Below are positions 62,879 to 64,000 of a stretch of 64,000 nt of DNA, piece after piece. The stretch comes from Falsiroseomonas ponticola (GTDB lineage: Bacteria > Pseudomonadota > Alphaproteobacteria > Acetobacterales > Acetobacteraceae), in NCBI RefSeq assembly GCF_016805305.1, contig NZ_JAERQN010000001.1, forward strand, positions 1,302,001-1,366,000, given 5' to 3'. Every line of letters begins with the position of its first letter. Within the stretch, counting starts at the first letter, position 1. The translations under genes and the position numbers were made by a program. The notes beneath the pieces were generated by a model that made no database searches, had not been told where the DNA came from, and worked only from the letters and a program-made list of their open reading frames with translations.

Positions 62879-64000
62879 ATGCGCGCGATGCTCCTCCTCC
62901 TCCTCCTTTCCCTCGTGCCGCCTCGCGCCCAGGCGCAGGAGGCCGTGCATGGCGGGCCGGTGCGGGCGCTGGCGGTGGCGCCGGATGGCACCCTGGCCTC
63001 GGCCGGCTTCGACCAGTCCATGATCCTCTGGGATGCGGCGGGCGGCCGGGCGCGGGCGGTGGTGCGGTGGCATGCGGGGGCGGTGAACGCGCTGGCGGCG
63101 CTGCCCGGCGGCATGGTCGCCAGCGCCGGGGAGGATGGGCGCATCGCCCTCTGGCCGCCGCGCCCGGGCGCCCAGCCGCTGCGGGTGCTGGAGGGGCATG
63201 AGGGTCCGATCGTGGCGCTGGCCGCGGCCGGCCCGCGCCTGGCCTCCGCCGCCTGGGACGGCACGGCGCGGGTCTGGGACCTGGGCGGCTTGCAGCCCCC
63301 GCGGGTGCTGGAAGGCCACCAAGGCAATGTGAACGCGGTGGCCTTCGGGCAGGACGGCATCGTGGTGACGACGGGCTTCGACGGCACGCTGCGCGCCTGG
63401 CCGGAAGGGGAGCCGCCGCGCACCCTGGCCGAATTCGGCCTGCCGCAGAACACGCTGGCGGTGCTGCCCGGCGGCACGATCGCGGTGGGCGGCGTGGATG
63501 GCGTGGTGCGCCTGATCGCGCCCGAGGGCGGGGTGCGGGAGTTGCAGGCGGGGCCGCGGCCCATTGTGGCGCTGGCCGCATCGCCGGACGGGGCGGTCCT
63601 GGCGGCTGGGTCGATCGGCGGCAGCGTCGCGCTGTGGGAGGTGGCGTCGGGCCGGCTGCGGCACAGGCTGGAAGGGCCGGGCCTGCCGGTCTGGTCCGTC
63701 GCCTTCGCGCCGGATGGACGCACCCTCTGGACCGGCGGCGCGGACCGGCGGGTGCGGCGCTGGGATGCCGCGACGGGCCGGCCGCTGGGACCGCTGGGCG
63801 GCCCGCCGGGCGGAGAGGCGGAGGCGGCGCCGGTGGCGGGGCTCGATGCGCATGGCGCGCGCGTCTTCCGCGCCTGCAGCGCCTGCCATGCGCTGACGCC
63901 GGAGGGCGGCAACATGGCCGGGCCGCATCTGCACGGGCTGTTCGGCCGCCGCATGGGCAGCGTGCCGGGCTACGAGTATTCCGAGCGCCTGGCGCGCGGC
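62879..64000 (+). CDS. secreted WD40 beta-propeller fused to cytochrome c (3'-truncated)
   Basis: 374 residues in the window; the frame is open to the right edge. A signal peptide (MRAMLLLLLLSLVPPRAQAQ) is followed by about seven WD-type repeats (AGFDQSMILWD, AGEDGRIALW, AAWDGTARVWD, TGFDGTLRAW, GSIGGSVALWE, GGADRRVRRWD), then a class I cytochrome c with the heme motif CSACH and MAGPHLHGLFGRRMGSVPGY. A periplasmic electron carrier with a built-in propeller. The Met heme ligand should lie beyond the edge. Confidence 0.85.
   Translation, partial: MRAMLLLLLLSLVPPRAQAQEAVHGGPVRALAVAPDGTLASAGFDQSMILWDAAGGRARAVVRWHAGAVNALAALPGGMVASAGEDGRIALWPPRPGAQPLRVLEGHEGPIVALAAAGPRLASAAWDGTARVWDLGGLQPPRVLEGHQGNVNAVAFGQDGIVVTTGFDGTLRAWPEGEPPRTLAEFGLPQNTLAVLPGGTIAVGGVDGVVRLIAPEGGVRELQAGPRPIVALAASPDGAVLAAGSIGGSVALWEVASGRLRHRLEGPGLPVWSVAFAPDGRTLWTGGADRRVRRWDAATGRPLGPLGGPPGGEAEAAPVAGLDAHGARVFRACSACHALTPEGGNMAGPHLHGLFGRRMGSVPGYEYSERLARG

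Overview
The window is very GC-rich chromosomal DNA (wobble positions almost all G or C) from an alphaproteobacterium. The F1 ATP synthase genes, the chromosomal EnvC/CtpA/YibQ-like/RppH cluster, the many Bug-type solute-binding proteins and the general codon use fit Rhodospirillales, most likely an environmental Acetobacteraceae (Roseomonas-like). The genus is an inference.

Layout. 1-2.6 kb: end of the F1 ATP synthase operon (atpG 3' end, atpD, atpC). 2.7-5.8 kb: ferritin-like diiron protein, secreted GH10 xylanase, Bug solute-binding protein. 5.9-10.6 kb (- strand): cell-envelope cluster envC-like, ctpA, divergent polysaccharide deacetylase, rppH. 10.7-36.7 kb: a dense accessory-metabolism region (acyl-CoA synthetase, two ketopantoate-reductase-like enzymes, WrbA, FAH hydrolase, MFS carrier, polysaccharide deacetylase, three SDR/VOC-type enzymes, three alpha/beta hydrolases, HyuAB, a ThDP enzyme, an altronate-dehydratase-family enzyme, an amidase), with Bug proteins and no cognate permeases. 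36.7-40.3 kb: peptide-type ABC binding protein, fourth Bug protein, DUF4189 protein.

40.3-53.7 kb (- strand) is the outstanding region: a compact podovirus morphogenesis module in exactly T7 order (portal, scaffold, capsid, tail tubular A, tail tubular B-like, gp14-like, tail spike, small terminase, large terminase, then lysis genes). No polymerase, replication gene, integrase or large ejection protein is present. Its leading operon starts at a promoter overlapping an alphaproteobacterial LexA box (GTTC-N7-GTTC) and is divergent from an intact S24/LexA-like autocleavable repressor. A second strong promoter, followed at once by a Rho-independent terminator, precedes the structural genes and resembles a late-gene antitermination switch. 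Together this looks like a domesticated, SOS-controlled, T7-type particle or gene-transfer-agent-like element.

54.6-59.2 kb: a metal-homeostasis block (Zn/Cd P1B ATPase, Nramp MntH, divergent MntR and a MerR-type regulator) with readable operators: a MerR-type 19-bp-spacer promoter before the ATPase and a perfect palindrome between mntH and mntR. 59.2-64 kb: tRNA-Gln(UUG), an RTX serralysin, a creatininase-family amidohydrolase, a small membrane protein, and a WD40-cytochrome c fusion running off the right edge.
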